The position numbers and the translations under genes were made by a program. From Anaeramoeba ignava (lineage: Eukaryota > Metamonada > Anaeramoebidae), in assembly GCA_028826165.1 (NCBI GenBank), contig JAPDFW010000112.1:62001-126000 (forward strand): a stretch of 64,000 bases of DNA. Direction: 5' to 3'. The notes below the pieces were generated by a model. The model saw only the letters and a list, made by a program, of their open reading frames with translations. It had not been told where the DNA came from and did not search any database. Below are positions 1-11,281 of this stretch, piece by piece; positions within the stretch are counted from its first letter, which is position 1, and every line of letters starts with the position of its first letter.

Positions 1-1980
1 GAACTATTAGTATTTATAAATGAATCTTCTGAATCACTCGATGTATCACTTGTTGTATCACTTGTTGAATCACTTGTTGAATCAACATCTAAAACCTCTC
101 TTTCGGGAACAAATATCCTTGAAAATTCATCTCTTCTTCTTGTTGTTCTTTCTCTCGTCCTTCTGAGCCTTCTCAAAACTAATTCTCTTTCTCTATTGCG
201 CTCAATTTCAACCTCTCTTTCTGCTAAACCCCTCGAAAACCTGTTATGACTTATACGCTCGTTTCGTGGAGAAATCCGATCCAAACCACCTCTACCAATT
301 ATATGTTCATTTCTTGGTAAATGCGGAAAACGATTCGAAATTCTCCATTCAAGTCGATTTCTCAAATTATCATTAACTGAACGCCTTCTTGCTCTGGCAT
401 CCATTTCGTTAAACATATCTATATTCAAAAACGAGGATATTTGCTCTCGAAATTCATTTTCATTTTCATTTTCATTTTCATTTTCATTTTCATTTTCATT
501 TTCATTTTCATTTTCATTTTCATTTTCATTTTCATTTTCATTTTCAAATTCATCTTCATTTTTAATTCTTTGTCTCTTTTGATTTGTTTGAGGCTCATTT
601 TCCTTTTTGGTTTTTATTTCTTTGCAAATGTATTCGTTCTCAATTTTTTGTTTCAATAAATTCAAATCTTTTCCCAACAAAATCAATGATTGAACATCAA
701 GTTGATCATTCTGAATTTCCGCGATAAACTCTTGAGCTTTAAGAGCCAATAGCAAATCTTCTTGATTTTCCAAAAAACTTGGATAAGTTTGTTCCAAATT
801 TGAAATTGCCTGCTTAATTTTCCCATCCAAAATCAACTGGAATATTTCCTTTCTGTTTTCAATTGATTTCTTGATATTCTGGATATTTGATATCTGAGGG
901 AGTTCGTGCCCAAATGATTTGGATTGATTGATAAATGCCTGCAAAGTTTTAGAGTATCCTCTGTTGATTAAGTGAGACAAAACGAGTTCATTCCCAAACA
1001 AATTGATAAAATGAGAATCGGAAAATATTTCCAAAAAAATTTTTTTTTTCTGTTCGGAAATAAAATGCTGGATATCAAATTTAAATGGCGCATTTCCAAA
1101 ATTAGCTTTTAAAATTTCACCACGCGATCTAAATCCAACAAAAGGATAAAGTCTGACACCCAGATTAACATTTCGGAAGGCAATAGGCAAATCCTTTCCG
1201 TTTTTTGTGTAAAAAACAGATTTGTTGATGCAATTTAAACAGCATCCAATTATGTCACCAGTAGTGTAAGTGGGTCCATAAGGTGTTCCTCTTCCATGTG
1301 ATTCGAATTTCTTGCCATCATCTCCGTGGTATCCAAATGAATAAAAATCCCATCCTGGCATTCTATTTGTTGGGACTTTCTCTGCTGATAACCCAATTCC
1401 AATATATCCATGTTCTCCTGCTGAAATGATTGTCATTTCATAATAAAATATTCCGTTTGTGTTTAAAATTGGGTTGTCTGCTCGAATGGAAGCTGCTTCA
1501 CTATCATCTCTTCCTTTTTTTATTTTGTAGATGAATTATATTTTTAAGATATTTTTTTTTTGTTTAAAATTTATGTGTATTTTTACCTAATCCAGTATAA
1601 ATGACTTTTAATCCTTCATCTTCTAAATCAATTAACTTAGATTTATCTTGTAAATTAAATTTTTGAGGTTGTTTTGGGTATTTTTCATGGAGATATTCTG
1701 GGATCAATTTTTCAATTTCATTTTCAATTTCATTTTCAATTTCATTTTCGATTTCATTTTCAATTTCATTTTCAATTTCATTTTCGATTTCATTTTCAAT
1801 TTGAATTTGATTTTGATTTTCATTTTCATTTTCAATTTCATTTTCATTTTCAATTTGAATTTCAATTTCATTTTGATTTATATTTTCAATTTGATTTTGA
1901 TTTTCATTTTGATTTATATTTTCATTTTGATTTTCATTTTGATTTTGATTTTGATTTTGATTTTGATTTATAAATTGCAT
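1..1980 (-). CDS. RanBPM/RanBP9-like SPRY-LisH-CTLH protein (GID/CTLH E3 complex), partial at 3' end
   Basis: Two exons are read on the minus strand: 1980..1587 and 1513..<1, with a 73-nt intron (1586..1514, GTAAAAA...AAAAG) that splits a Gly codon. Exon 1 starts at the ATG at 1980 and is a long NQ/NE/IE dipeptide run followed by [10 protein letters not shown]-like and YTGLG motifs. Exon 2 opens with a SPRY domain ([46 protein letters not shown]). Next come LisH ([20 protein letters not shown]) and CTLH/CRA ([17 protein letters not shown]), then a Glu-Asn run and an Arg-rich tail. Family members scaffold the CTLH/GID ubiquitin ligase, and the domain order matches RanBP9/10 and yeast Gid1. The frame is still open at base 1, so the C-terminus lies outside the window. 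Confidence 0.9.
1514..1586 (-). other. Short intron of the RanBPM-like gene
   Basis: The donor GTAAAAAT follows TTAG and the acceptor AAAAAAAG precedes GAAGAGATG. Splicing joins TGLG to RDDSEAAS, which restores the conserved entry into the SPRY domain (GKN..DAASVRA in animal RanBPM). Unlike most introns in the window, this one is short and not built of a tandem repeat. Confidence 0.85.
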
Positions 1981-2108
1981 AATAATAAAAAAAGAAAAAA
2001 GAAAAAAATGAAAAAATTCTTTTTAAAAAAATTTATTAATTTTGATTAAAAATTTGAAATTGATTAGTTTGTTTTAATTTTTTGAAATTGAAATTGATTA
2101 GTTTAAAA

Positions 2109-4314
2109 TTACCAAACATCTTGGAATATTCTTTTTTCTTCAGAAACTTTTTTCCAAAATGATTCAACCAAATCTTCTTTTTCTAATTTCTTTTCAACTA
2201 TCATTCTCAACTTTTCAAGAACACTTCTTGATAAAGATTTAGATCCACAAATATAAACAAATCCAGACTGTAAAAAATTCCAAACAATTTCACTTTTTTC
2301 TTCAATCAAATCTTGAACATAAACTTTATCAGACTTTTCTCTTGAAAAAGCACAATAAACTCCATCAAGAATTTGCAAATCAATCCAATTCATCAAATTA
2401 TCTTGAAATATAAAATCTTCATTTCGGTTTCGACATCCAAAAAAAAGAAGAGTTTTGCCAATTTGTTTTTCTTCTTTTTTCTCAAAAACTTGTGAATTTT
2501 GTTCAATTAATAATTTTCCAATTTCCGATTTTTTATTTTTTTGCAAATCCAAAAGTGGAACAAAAGAAGATTGTTTTTGGAGCTCAATTCTTTTCTCAAT
2601 AAAGCCCAAATAAGGTCCGATTCCACTTCCATTTGCGACCAACAAAATATCTTTTGAATAATCCAATAAAACATGAAAATTTGATTTTCGAATGAAGGCT
2701 GGAATTTCAATAAATTCTGCATCATTTTGAATTAATCTTGCGTAAATCCTATCAAAAAAAGATGTGCAAACACCAAAACGATGTGACCCTGAATCAGTTT
2801 GGAAATGGTTCAAAATATAAACAATTGAAACTGTTTTTTTTCTGTTTTTTTCTTCTTTTGAAACTGATGAAATACTATAATATCTTGGTTCCATTCTCGG
2901 TAAATGTTGAAGCAGAATATTTATCGGAGGATTACAACTTGTGTATTTTTCTAAAATATCCACAATATTCTTGCATTTTCCTGCAACTTGTGTCTTGTAA
3001 TACTCTTCCATTTCTTGGCTTGAAATTTTCTTCATTTTTTCTTGTTCTTCGTTTTTTGAGCAGTAAGTTGACAGAATATTCATCATTTTAGGCGATACAA
3101 GACCTGAAATATCGCATAAACATTCAAATGCTGTTTTCAAACTGATTTTGGAATTAAAAGTCTGGATAAATAAATTACTTGTAAATTTTGGAGCATTTTC
3201 ATTTTCATTTTCATTTTCATTTTGATTTTCATTTTCATTTTGAACAATTTCAAAAACTTTTTGAAAATTTTCATTTGAAATTTTTAATCTTTTAGCTAAT
3301 CTTTCAATTAATTCAGGATTGTTTTGAGGGAGTATTCCAATATGATCTCCTGGTTGGTATTGAATTTCATTATTTGTTGGTATTTCCATTACTAAATATC
3401 TATAAAGATGAATATTTTGTTGATCTTTTGATAATTCAGAAATTGTATTAATTTTAGCAACAAAAATATTTGAGAAATGGAATTCTTGTTTGGATTCATT
3501 TTCTTGACGATATAGATTAAAATTGTTAAATAAATTGGGGTAATTATAATTGATATTAAGTTTTTGTTCTTTGAATTTTAAGTTGAAATTTTGATTTGAA
3601 TTTTGATTTGAATTTTGATTTGAATTTTGATTTGAATTTTGATTTGAATTTTCTTTTGAATTTTCTTTTAAATTTTCTTTTAAATTTTTCTCTATAAAAG
3701 TAATTAAATTTGATTTCCATGTTTTAAATGTTGATTCTAAATTATGATTTTCATCTCCAAATGTTGAAGGAAAAAATCTTTTTGCTCCAAGTTGTTCAAA
3801 TCTTTTATCAACACTTTTACCAAATCCATTAAAAAATTGATAAGAAGAATCACCCAATCCAAAAACAGTATAATTTAGGTTTTGAAGAAAATTGTTTGGA
3901 AGTGAATTATCAATAATAAAGTCCCAGAAATCAACTGCATTATCAGGTGGTTCTTTAATTTAATTTAATTTAATTTTAATTTAATTTTTAATTTAATTTA
4001 ATTTAATTTTTAATTTTTAATTTAATTTTTAATTTAATTTAAATTTTTTTTTTTACCTCCATCTCCATAAGTTGATGTTATTATAATAACATAATCTTCT
4101 TTGGAAAGATCTTTCTAAATTAATTTTAATATTTAAAAAAATTGTTTTATTTTTTATTTTTGTTTTTTTGATTGTGTTTTTTTTTTACTGGTTGATATTC
4201 TTCTATATCAATTAATTTGCTTGTTTTAATTTGTTTAGATAAAGAATCAGCAAACCCTTCTGCTGTTCCAGTTTGTGTCCCAAATAATATTTTTATATTC
4301 AAATTATTCATCAT
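2109..4314 (-). CDS. NADPH-cytochrome P450 reductase-like diflavin reductase, without membrane anchor
   Basis: Three exons: 4314..4189, 4114..4057 and 3952..2109, giving about 675 residues with consistent phases. The FMN/flavodoxin domain has FGTQTGTAEGFA near residue 11, TSTYGDGEPPDNAVDFW near 55 and GLGDSSYQFFNGFGKSVDKR near 92. An NQ/NS-rich linker follows. The FAD domain has GDHIGILP near 263, RYYSISS near 418 and GVCTS near 455. The NADPH domain has GSGIGPYLGF near 503, FFGCRNRNEDF and CAFSREKSDKVYVQDL, and the chain ends in a C-terminal Trp (QDVW). Electron flow NADPH to FAD to FMN to an acceptor is expected. It resembles CPR more than Tah18/NDOR1 in the SREKS.KVYVQ and QDVW motifs, but it begins directly with the flavodoxin fold and has no N-terminal TM segment, so it is probably cytosolic. 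The acceptor is unknown. Confidence 0.9.
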
Positions 4315-4407
4315 TTTTCTTTATTTAATTAAAAAAAATGAAAAAAAAAATGAAAATGAAAAATGAAATTGAAAAAATTTATTTTTAATTTTTTATGCAT
4401 CTTTTAT

Positions 4408-5523
4408 TCATCTTATTCTTTCAATTATAAATGATCCATTTTCTTCATATTCTTGTTTTAAAACAAATTTCTTTTCAGAATCAACAAGTGAAGCAAAAAT
4501 AGAACCACCAATCCAAGATAAATTGTCTCTTTGAGGATGTTTCAAAATATTCATTTCCTTCAAATTCAATAAGGAATTCAATTCCTTATTCAATCTATCT
4601 GTAAATTGAGGGAACATTGTTGATCCACCAGATAAAACAATATCAGAAAATAAATCATTGCGAATTTGTTGATCGCATTTCATATATGAATTGTAAGTTG
4701 AATCTTGAATTGAATCACAATCAATGAATGGGAAATCAGGACGAAAAAGCAATTCAGGACATTTAAAAACTTCATTTCCAATTGTGATAATTTGACCATC
4801 GGGTAATTCATATTCTTTATCAAAAACAGTTGAATTTAAAAAGGATTTGAGATCACTTTGATAATCCAATGAAACACAACACAATTTCTCTTTGATATCT
4901 CTCACAATTTCTCTTTCTGCAGTTGTATTGAATGAATATCCTCTTTGGTTTAGTAAAATTTGCAAATAAAGAGTCAAATCATTCCCAGCCAAATCAATTC
5001 TTGAAACAGCATCATAAAGAGTAACAAAATCACGTGAAATGGGAACAATATAAGAAATATCGCCTCCAACTAAAATCACTGTTCCATGTGTTTTTTCTGC
5101 TGAATATAGCGACAAAATTCCTGTGTTTTGGATACTTAATCCTTGGATATTGAACACTTCAAACATGATCTCGGTTGAGACCAATCTTGACATTTGCCGA
5201 TTCAAAGGTGGTTCAGTTAAAAGTACAAAATATTCTGTAGGATCTCTTCGTAATTCGTTGTAAAATGTATGATGCCAAATTGCTTGCATATCATCCCAAT
5301 CAGTGATTATTCCTTTTCTCACTGGATGAGTTATTGTTAAAATTCCGCATTTGGATTGTGATTCATCTCCTACATATCGATCCCTTGATCCCATTCCTAT
5401 CATAATTCCTATATGGCGTGGTTTTCCTACTATTGTTGGGAAAATTGCTAATGGAGAATCGTCTCCTGCAAATCCTGCTTTTGTCATAAAAGATCCATTA
5501 TCTATCACAATTGTATTTTCCAT
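4408..5523 (-). CDS. Divergent actin / actin-like protein with altered catalytic residues
   Basis: Single exon, 371 residues, starting at the ATG at 5523. It aligns end to end with actin: DNGSFMTKAGFAGDDSP (phosphate loop 1), RDRYVGDESQSK, WHHTFYNELR, LTEPPLNR, IVLSGGSTMFPQFTDRL and KQEYEENG. Normal actin is 375 residues. The hydrolysis machinery looks changed. Loop 2 (DSGDGVSH in actin) reads LVGGDISY, so the Asp154 and His161 positions are Leu and Tyr. The Gln137 position (AIQAVLSLY) reads QNTGILSLY. The His73 position is Lys (PVRKGI). The C-terminus is FIIERIR instead of the usual HRKCF. By inference it binds nucleotide but hydrolyses poorly, or has another role. It does not fit a standard Arp subfamily that I can name. 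Confidence 0.88.
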   Translation of the reverse strand: MENTIVIDNGSFMTKAGFAGDDSPLAIFPTIVGKPRHIGIMIGMGSRDRYVGDESQSKCGILTITHPVRKGIITDWDDMQAIWHHTFYNELRRDPTEYFVLLTEPPLNRQMSRLVSTEIMFEVFNIQGLSIQNTGILSLYSAEKTHGTVILVGGDISYIVPISRDFVTLYDAVSRIDLAGNDLTLYLQILLNQRGYSFNTTAEREIVRDIKEKLCCVSLDYQSDLKSFLNSTVFDKEYELPDGQIITIGNEVFKCPELLFRPDFPFIDCDSIQDSTYNSYMKCDQQIRNDLFSDIVLSGGSTMFPQFTDRLNKELNSLLNLKEMNILKHPQRDNLSWIGGSIFASLVDSEKKFVLKQEYEENGSFIIERIR

Positions 5524-6670
5524 CTATTAAAAAGAAAATGAGAAAAATGAAAAATGAAAATGAAAAATAAAAAATGAAAATATTGAAAAATTAATTGAAC
5601 TGAATCAAAATTATTAATAATTAATTTAAAATAAAAAGTGGAATAATAATTAATAATTAATTTAAAATAAAATTGATTTATTTAATTAAAATTTATATCT
5701 TATACGAAAATTTAATTAAAAAGAATATAAATTACGAAAAATTAATTAAATAATCTTATATAAATTATAAATAAAAAAATAAATAAATAATCTTATATAA
5801 ATTATAAATAAAAATATTAATAATTTAATTGATAGAAAAAGTGGAATAAATATATTGAAAAATTTATTTATATTAAATTTATTAATTTTTAAAATGAAAT
5901 TTTTTTAAAATTTGAATTCATTTTTCTTTTTACATAAAAATAATATTTATTTTATAATTAATTTTATTAAATTTATTAATAAAAATATTAATAATTTATT
6001 GATAGAAAAAAAAGTGGAATAAACATTAATTTATTTATATTAAATTTATTAATGAAAATATTTATAATTCAACTAAAAAAATTGTTAATAAAGAAATTTA
6101 TTATTTATTAATTCCATTTGTTAATAATATTATTGATAATTTCTTTATTCTTCATTTCTTATTTATTTTATTTAATTAAAAAATTTTTTTTCCCTTTTAT
6201 CCTTTTTTTTTTCTCCTTTATCCTTTTTTTTTTCGTTAATTAAAAAATTAATAAAAAAAATTAGAAATCTTTTTATTTCTTTTTTTTTCTAATAAATCGT
6301 TAATTTTATTTTTAATAAATATGTATAAATTAATGATTAAAAAAATAAATTAGATCAAAAAAAAAATTAATTAAAAAAAATACATTTATATTTTTCCCTT
6401 TTACTCTTTTTTTTTTTTTCAATTAAAAAATTAATAAAAAAATTGGAAATCTTTTTATTTCTTTTTTTTTCTAATAAATGGTTAATTTTATTTTAATAAA
6501 TATGTATAAATTATGATTAAAAAAAATTTTTCTTTTTTATTCTTTTTTTTTTTATTTTCGTTAAATATTTTTATTTTTTTTAAATTTTTTTTTTTTCATT
6601 TTTTTTTGATCTTTTTTAAAAAAATTTTTTTTATTAAAAAATTTAGAAATCAAAAATACAATAAAAAAAA
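5524..6670. other. AT-rich intergenic region with a two-copy direct repeat
   Basis: No coding potential is seen. The segment holds several AAAAAGTGGAATAA-type motifs (about 5635, 5838 and 6010). Two imperfect direct copies of about 130-150 bp lie near 6195-6340 and 6405-6530; each contains a polyT tract, TTAATAAAAAAATT, TTTTTATTTC and TAATAAATATGTATAAATTA. The last 100 bases before the ankyrin gene are T-rich with CATTTTTTTT, as upstream of other genes here. Confidence 0.6.
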
Positions 6671-9600
6671 ATGCAAGAAAATATTAAATTAAAACAAATT
6701 TATGAAGCTATCAAAACAAATAATGTTCAATTTTTTGGTTCAATTCCGACTTTAAAAACAAAAGAAAAAGAAAAAGAAAAAGAAAAAGAAAAAGAAAAAG
6801 AAAAAGAAAAAGAGAACTTTTTACATTTTGCTTTTAAACAAAATTCATCAAAAGAAATTATTGAATTATTAATTTCAAAAGGTGTTGATATTAATTCAAA
6901 AAATAAATGGAATGAAACACCTTTAAATATTGCTTTGCAAAATAAAAATCCAAAAGAAATTATTGAATTATTAATTGAGAAAGGTGTTGATATTAATTCA
7001 AAAAATCAATGGAATGAAATACCTTTACACATTGCTTTGAAAAATAAAAATCCAAAAGAAATTATTGAATTATTAATTTCAGAAAGGTGTTGATATTAAT
7101 TCAAAAAATAAATGGAATGAAATACCTTTACATATTGCTTTGCAAAACAATTATCCAAAAGAAATTATTGAATTATTAATTTCAAAAGGTGCTGATATTA
7201 ATTCAAAAAATCAATGGAATGAAATACCTTTACATATTGCTTTGAAAAATAAATATCCAAAAGAAATTATTGAATTATTAATTGAGAAAGGTTCTGATAT
7301 TAATTCAAAAAATCAATGGAATGAAATACCTTTACATATTGCTTTGAAAAATAAAAATTCAAATGAAATTATTGAATTATTAATTGAGAAAGGATCTGAT
7401 CTAAATTTAAAAAATAAATGGAATGAATCATCTTTACATATTGCTTTGCGAAATAAATATTCAAAAGAAATTATTGAATTATTAATTTCCAAAAGGTTCT
7501 GATATTAATTCAAAAAATAATGAAAATGAAATACCTTTACACATTGCTTTGAAAAAAATGAAAATTGAAATTATTGAATTATTAATTGAAAAAGGTGTTG
7601 ATATTAATTCCAAAAACAGTGAAATTAAAAATCATTCACCCTTAAATTATGTTTTGAGAAATCAATATCCAAAAGAAATTATTGAATTATTAATTGAGAA
7701 AGGTTCTGATATTAATTCAAAAAATAATCAAAACGAAACACCTTTACATAATGCTTTGAAAAACCAAAATCCAAAAGAAATTATTGAATTATTAATTGGA
7801 AAGGGATCTAATATCAATTACAAAAATAATCAAAATGAAACACCTTTACATATTGCTTTGAAAAATAAATATTCAAATGGAATCATCAAATTATTAATTT
7901 CCAAAGGTTCTAATATTAATTCAAAAAATAATCAAAATGAAACACCTTTACATATTTCTTTGAAAAATCAATATTCAAAGGAAATTATTGAATTATTAAT
8001 TTCCAAAGGTTCTGATATTAATTCAAAAAATAAATGGAATGAAATACCTTTACATATTGCTTTGCAAAACAATTATCCAAAAGAAATTATTGAATTATTA
8101 ATCTCAAAAGGATCTGATCTCAATTTAAAAAATTATCAAAATGAATTACCTTTGAACATTGCTTTCAGAAATAAACTGCCAAATGAAATTGTCCAATTAC
8201 TAATATCGAAAAAATCTGATATCAACACGTCAATAGATGGAAAAGAAACACCTTTATATGTTGCCTTGGAAAAAAAATATTCAAGTGAAACTATTGAATT
8301 TTTAATTGAAAAATCCATTGAAAAACATCCCGAAAATAATCAAAATGAAACACCTTTGCATTTTACTTTGGGAAACAAATTACCAAATGAAATTGTTAAG
8401 GTATTAATTTCAAAGATTCTGGATATTAACTCCAAAAACAATCAAAATGAAATACCTTTACATATTGCTTTGAAAAATCAATATTCAAAAGAAATTATTG
8501 AATTATTAATTGAGAAAGGATCTGATCTAAATTCCAAAAATAATCAAAATGAAACACCTTTATATGTTGCTTTGAAAAATCAATATTCAAAAGAAGTTAT
8601 TGAATTATTAATTGAAAAAGGAGATAATCTCAATTCAAAAATTATCAAAATGAAATACCTTTACACTTTGCTTTGAAGAACAATCCAGAAAAAAAAATCA
8701 TTAAATTACTAATTGAAAAGGGATCTGATATTAACTCCAAAAATAACAAAAACGAAGAACCTTTGCATTTTGCCTTGAAAAAACAAACTTATCAAGTAGC
8801 ATTATCAAACTATTAATCAAAAAGGGTGCGGATCTCAAATCCAAAATAGATGGGAAAGAAATACCTTTACATTATGCCTTGAAAAAAATGCAAATCGAAA
8901 TTATTGGATCATTAATTGAAAACGGATCCGATATTAACTCCAAAATAGATGGGGAAAGAAATACCTCTCCATTACGCTTTGAAAAATAAATTACCAATTG
9001 GGATTATTGGATTATTAATTGAAAAAGGATCTGATATTAACTCCAAAATAGATGGGGAAGAGATACCTCTGCATTACGCTTTGAAAAATAAATTATCAAA
9101 GGGAATTATTAAATTATTAATTGAAAAAGGATCCGATATTTATTCCAAAATAGATGGGGAAGAAATACCTTTCCATTACGCTTTGAAAAATAAATTATCA
9201 AAGGAAATTATTGAGTCATTAATTGAAAAGGGATCTGATCTTAATTCCAAAATAGACGGGGAAGAGCCACCTTTACATTATGCATTGAAGAATAATTTAT
9301 CAATGGGAGTTATTGAATTATTAATTTCGAAAGGAATCGATATTAATTCAAAAAACAATCAAAATGAATTACCTTTACATATTGCTTTGAAAAACAAATT
9401 TATCAAATGAAATCAAAATATTAATTTTAAATGGATCTGATCTCAACTCCAAAATAGATGGAAATGAAACACCATTACATTATGCTCTGGAAAACAAATA
9501 TCAAGTTGAAATTATTAAATTATTAATTTCCAAAGGATCTGATCTCATTTCCAAAAATAATCTAAAAGAAACACCTTTACATGTTGCTTTGAGAAATCAA

Positions 9601-11087
9601 TATTCATATGAAATTATTGAATTACTAATTTCCAAAGGATCTAATCTAAATTCAAAAAATCAACAAAAACAAACACCTTTGCATTTTGCTTTAGAAAATA
9701 ATTTACCAAATGAAATTATTAAATTATTAATTTCCCAAGGATCTGATATTAATTCAAAAAATAATCAAAAACAAACACCTTTACATATTGCCTTGAAAAA
9801 AAAAATTCCAAAAGAAATTATTGAATTATTAATTTCATCCAAATCCATTAATTCCAAAAATAATAAAAATAAGTTGCCATTACAAATCGCTTTGAAAAAG
9901 GAATATTCAAAAGAAATTATTGAATTATTAGTTTCAGGCAAATCAATTAATTCAAAAAACAATAAAAATGAATTACCTTTGCATATTGCACTGAAAAAAA
10001 ACAAATCAAATGAAATTGTTGAATTACTCATTTCAAAAGGATCTGATATTAATACAAAAAACAACCAAGATGAAATACCTTTACATATTGCTCTGGAAAA
10101 CAAATATCCAAAAGAAATCATTCAATACTTAATTGCAAAAGGATCCGACGTCAATTCCAAAAACAAAAAAAATGAAACACCTTTGCATATTGCTTTTCGA
10201 AAGAAACATTCGAATGAAATCAAAATTCTGTTAATGAGATACTTTGATATTTTTCATTTGCAAAAAACCGAAATTACACAACCAATGATTGATTTATTTC
10301 CCAAAATTTATTCTTTTAACGAAGATTTAAACAATTTTTTGAAATTGGACGATTTTAAAGATATTGAAATTAAAAGTAATGATGGAAAAAAATTCAAAGT
10401 TCACAAACAATTTTTATTAATTAGATTGGACAACAACGAAAAATTTTATCAAGATTTATCGATGTTTGCAGAAGAAAACCAAAAGAAGTTATTCAATTAG
10501 CTTTAAATTTCCTTTATACAGGATTTATCAATTTTGACAAATTTATGAATAAATTCCATCAATTTATTGAAAACAAGGATACAAATGGTTTAAATGATAG
10601 TTTGGATTCATTTGAAAATTCAAAAAATGAAGAATATGAAAAGGGATTAATTTATGATTTATTTGAACAAATTGGATTTGATTTGAATTGGATTAGTCGA
10701 AAAGAAGAAACAAAAGGAATATTAAAAGATTTTGAAAAATTATATCTAACTCAAGAAACAAAAGATTTCTCAATAACTTGCGAAAGAGAAATCAATTAAA
10801 GTTCATAAATTAATCTTAATAATAAGAAGTTCCTTTTTCAAAGACAAGTTTTTAAAATCCCTCTCGATTCATCGGATCAAGACGAAAATAAATATGAATC
10901 GGAAGAATCATTTGAAATCATGAGTCAATTAATTTATTTTTTTTATCATGACAAAATTCATCAAACAAAATTTATAACAGAAAATGTTAAAGAACTTGAA
11001 CCTATAAAAGAAAAATTTGGATTAAATCCTAATTCAATTCTGAGTCCATTTTTAGATGATTCTTTATCTGAATCTTTTGAAAAATAA
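6671..11087 (+). pseudogene. Ankyrin-repeat BTB protein gene broken by many single-base indels
   Basis: From the ATG at 6671 the translation is a KE run followed by dozens of near-uniform 33-residue ankyrin repeats (consensus ELLISKGSDINSKNN and ETPLHIALKNK). It ends in BTB-like segments (FKDIEIKSNDGKKFKVHKQFLL near 10350, SIKVHKLILIIRSSFFK near 10790). The frame changes about ten times. Comparing neighbouring repeats locates single-base insertions near 7081, 7491, 8953 and 9398, deletions near 8640 and 10486, and further shifts near 8790, 10788 and 10853. Each fragment continues the same repeat register in another frame, so one ancestral gene is visible ending at the TAA at 11085-11087. Long genes elsewhere in the window are intact, which favours a decaying gene over general sequencing error, but repeat-driven assembly error is not excluded. 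Confidence 0.75.
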
Positions 11088-11281
11088 TTGAAATTTTCTT
11101 TTTTTTAAATCAAAAAACAAATAAAATAAAAAACAAAAAAGAAAAAACGTTAAAAAATTTTTTTTTCATTTTTCATTTTTCATTTTTCATTTTTCATTTT
11201 TTCCATTTAAGATTTAAATTTATAATTATTATTATTATTATATAAATTTTTATATTATTTTTTATTTAAAATATAAATTTT

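Noticed and set aside
6671-11087. Programmed ribosomal frameshifting in the ankyrin gene
   Set aside because: There are about ten shifts of both signs, at different repeat positions, without a common slippery motif or structure; decay or sequence error explains them better.
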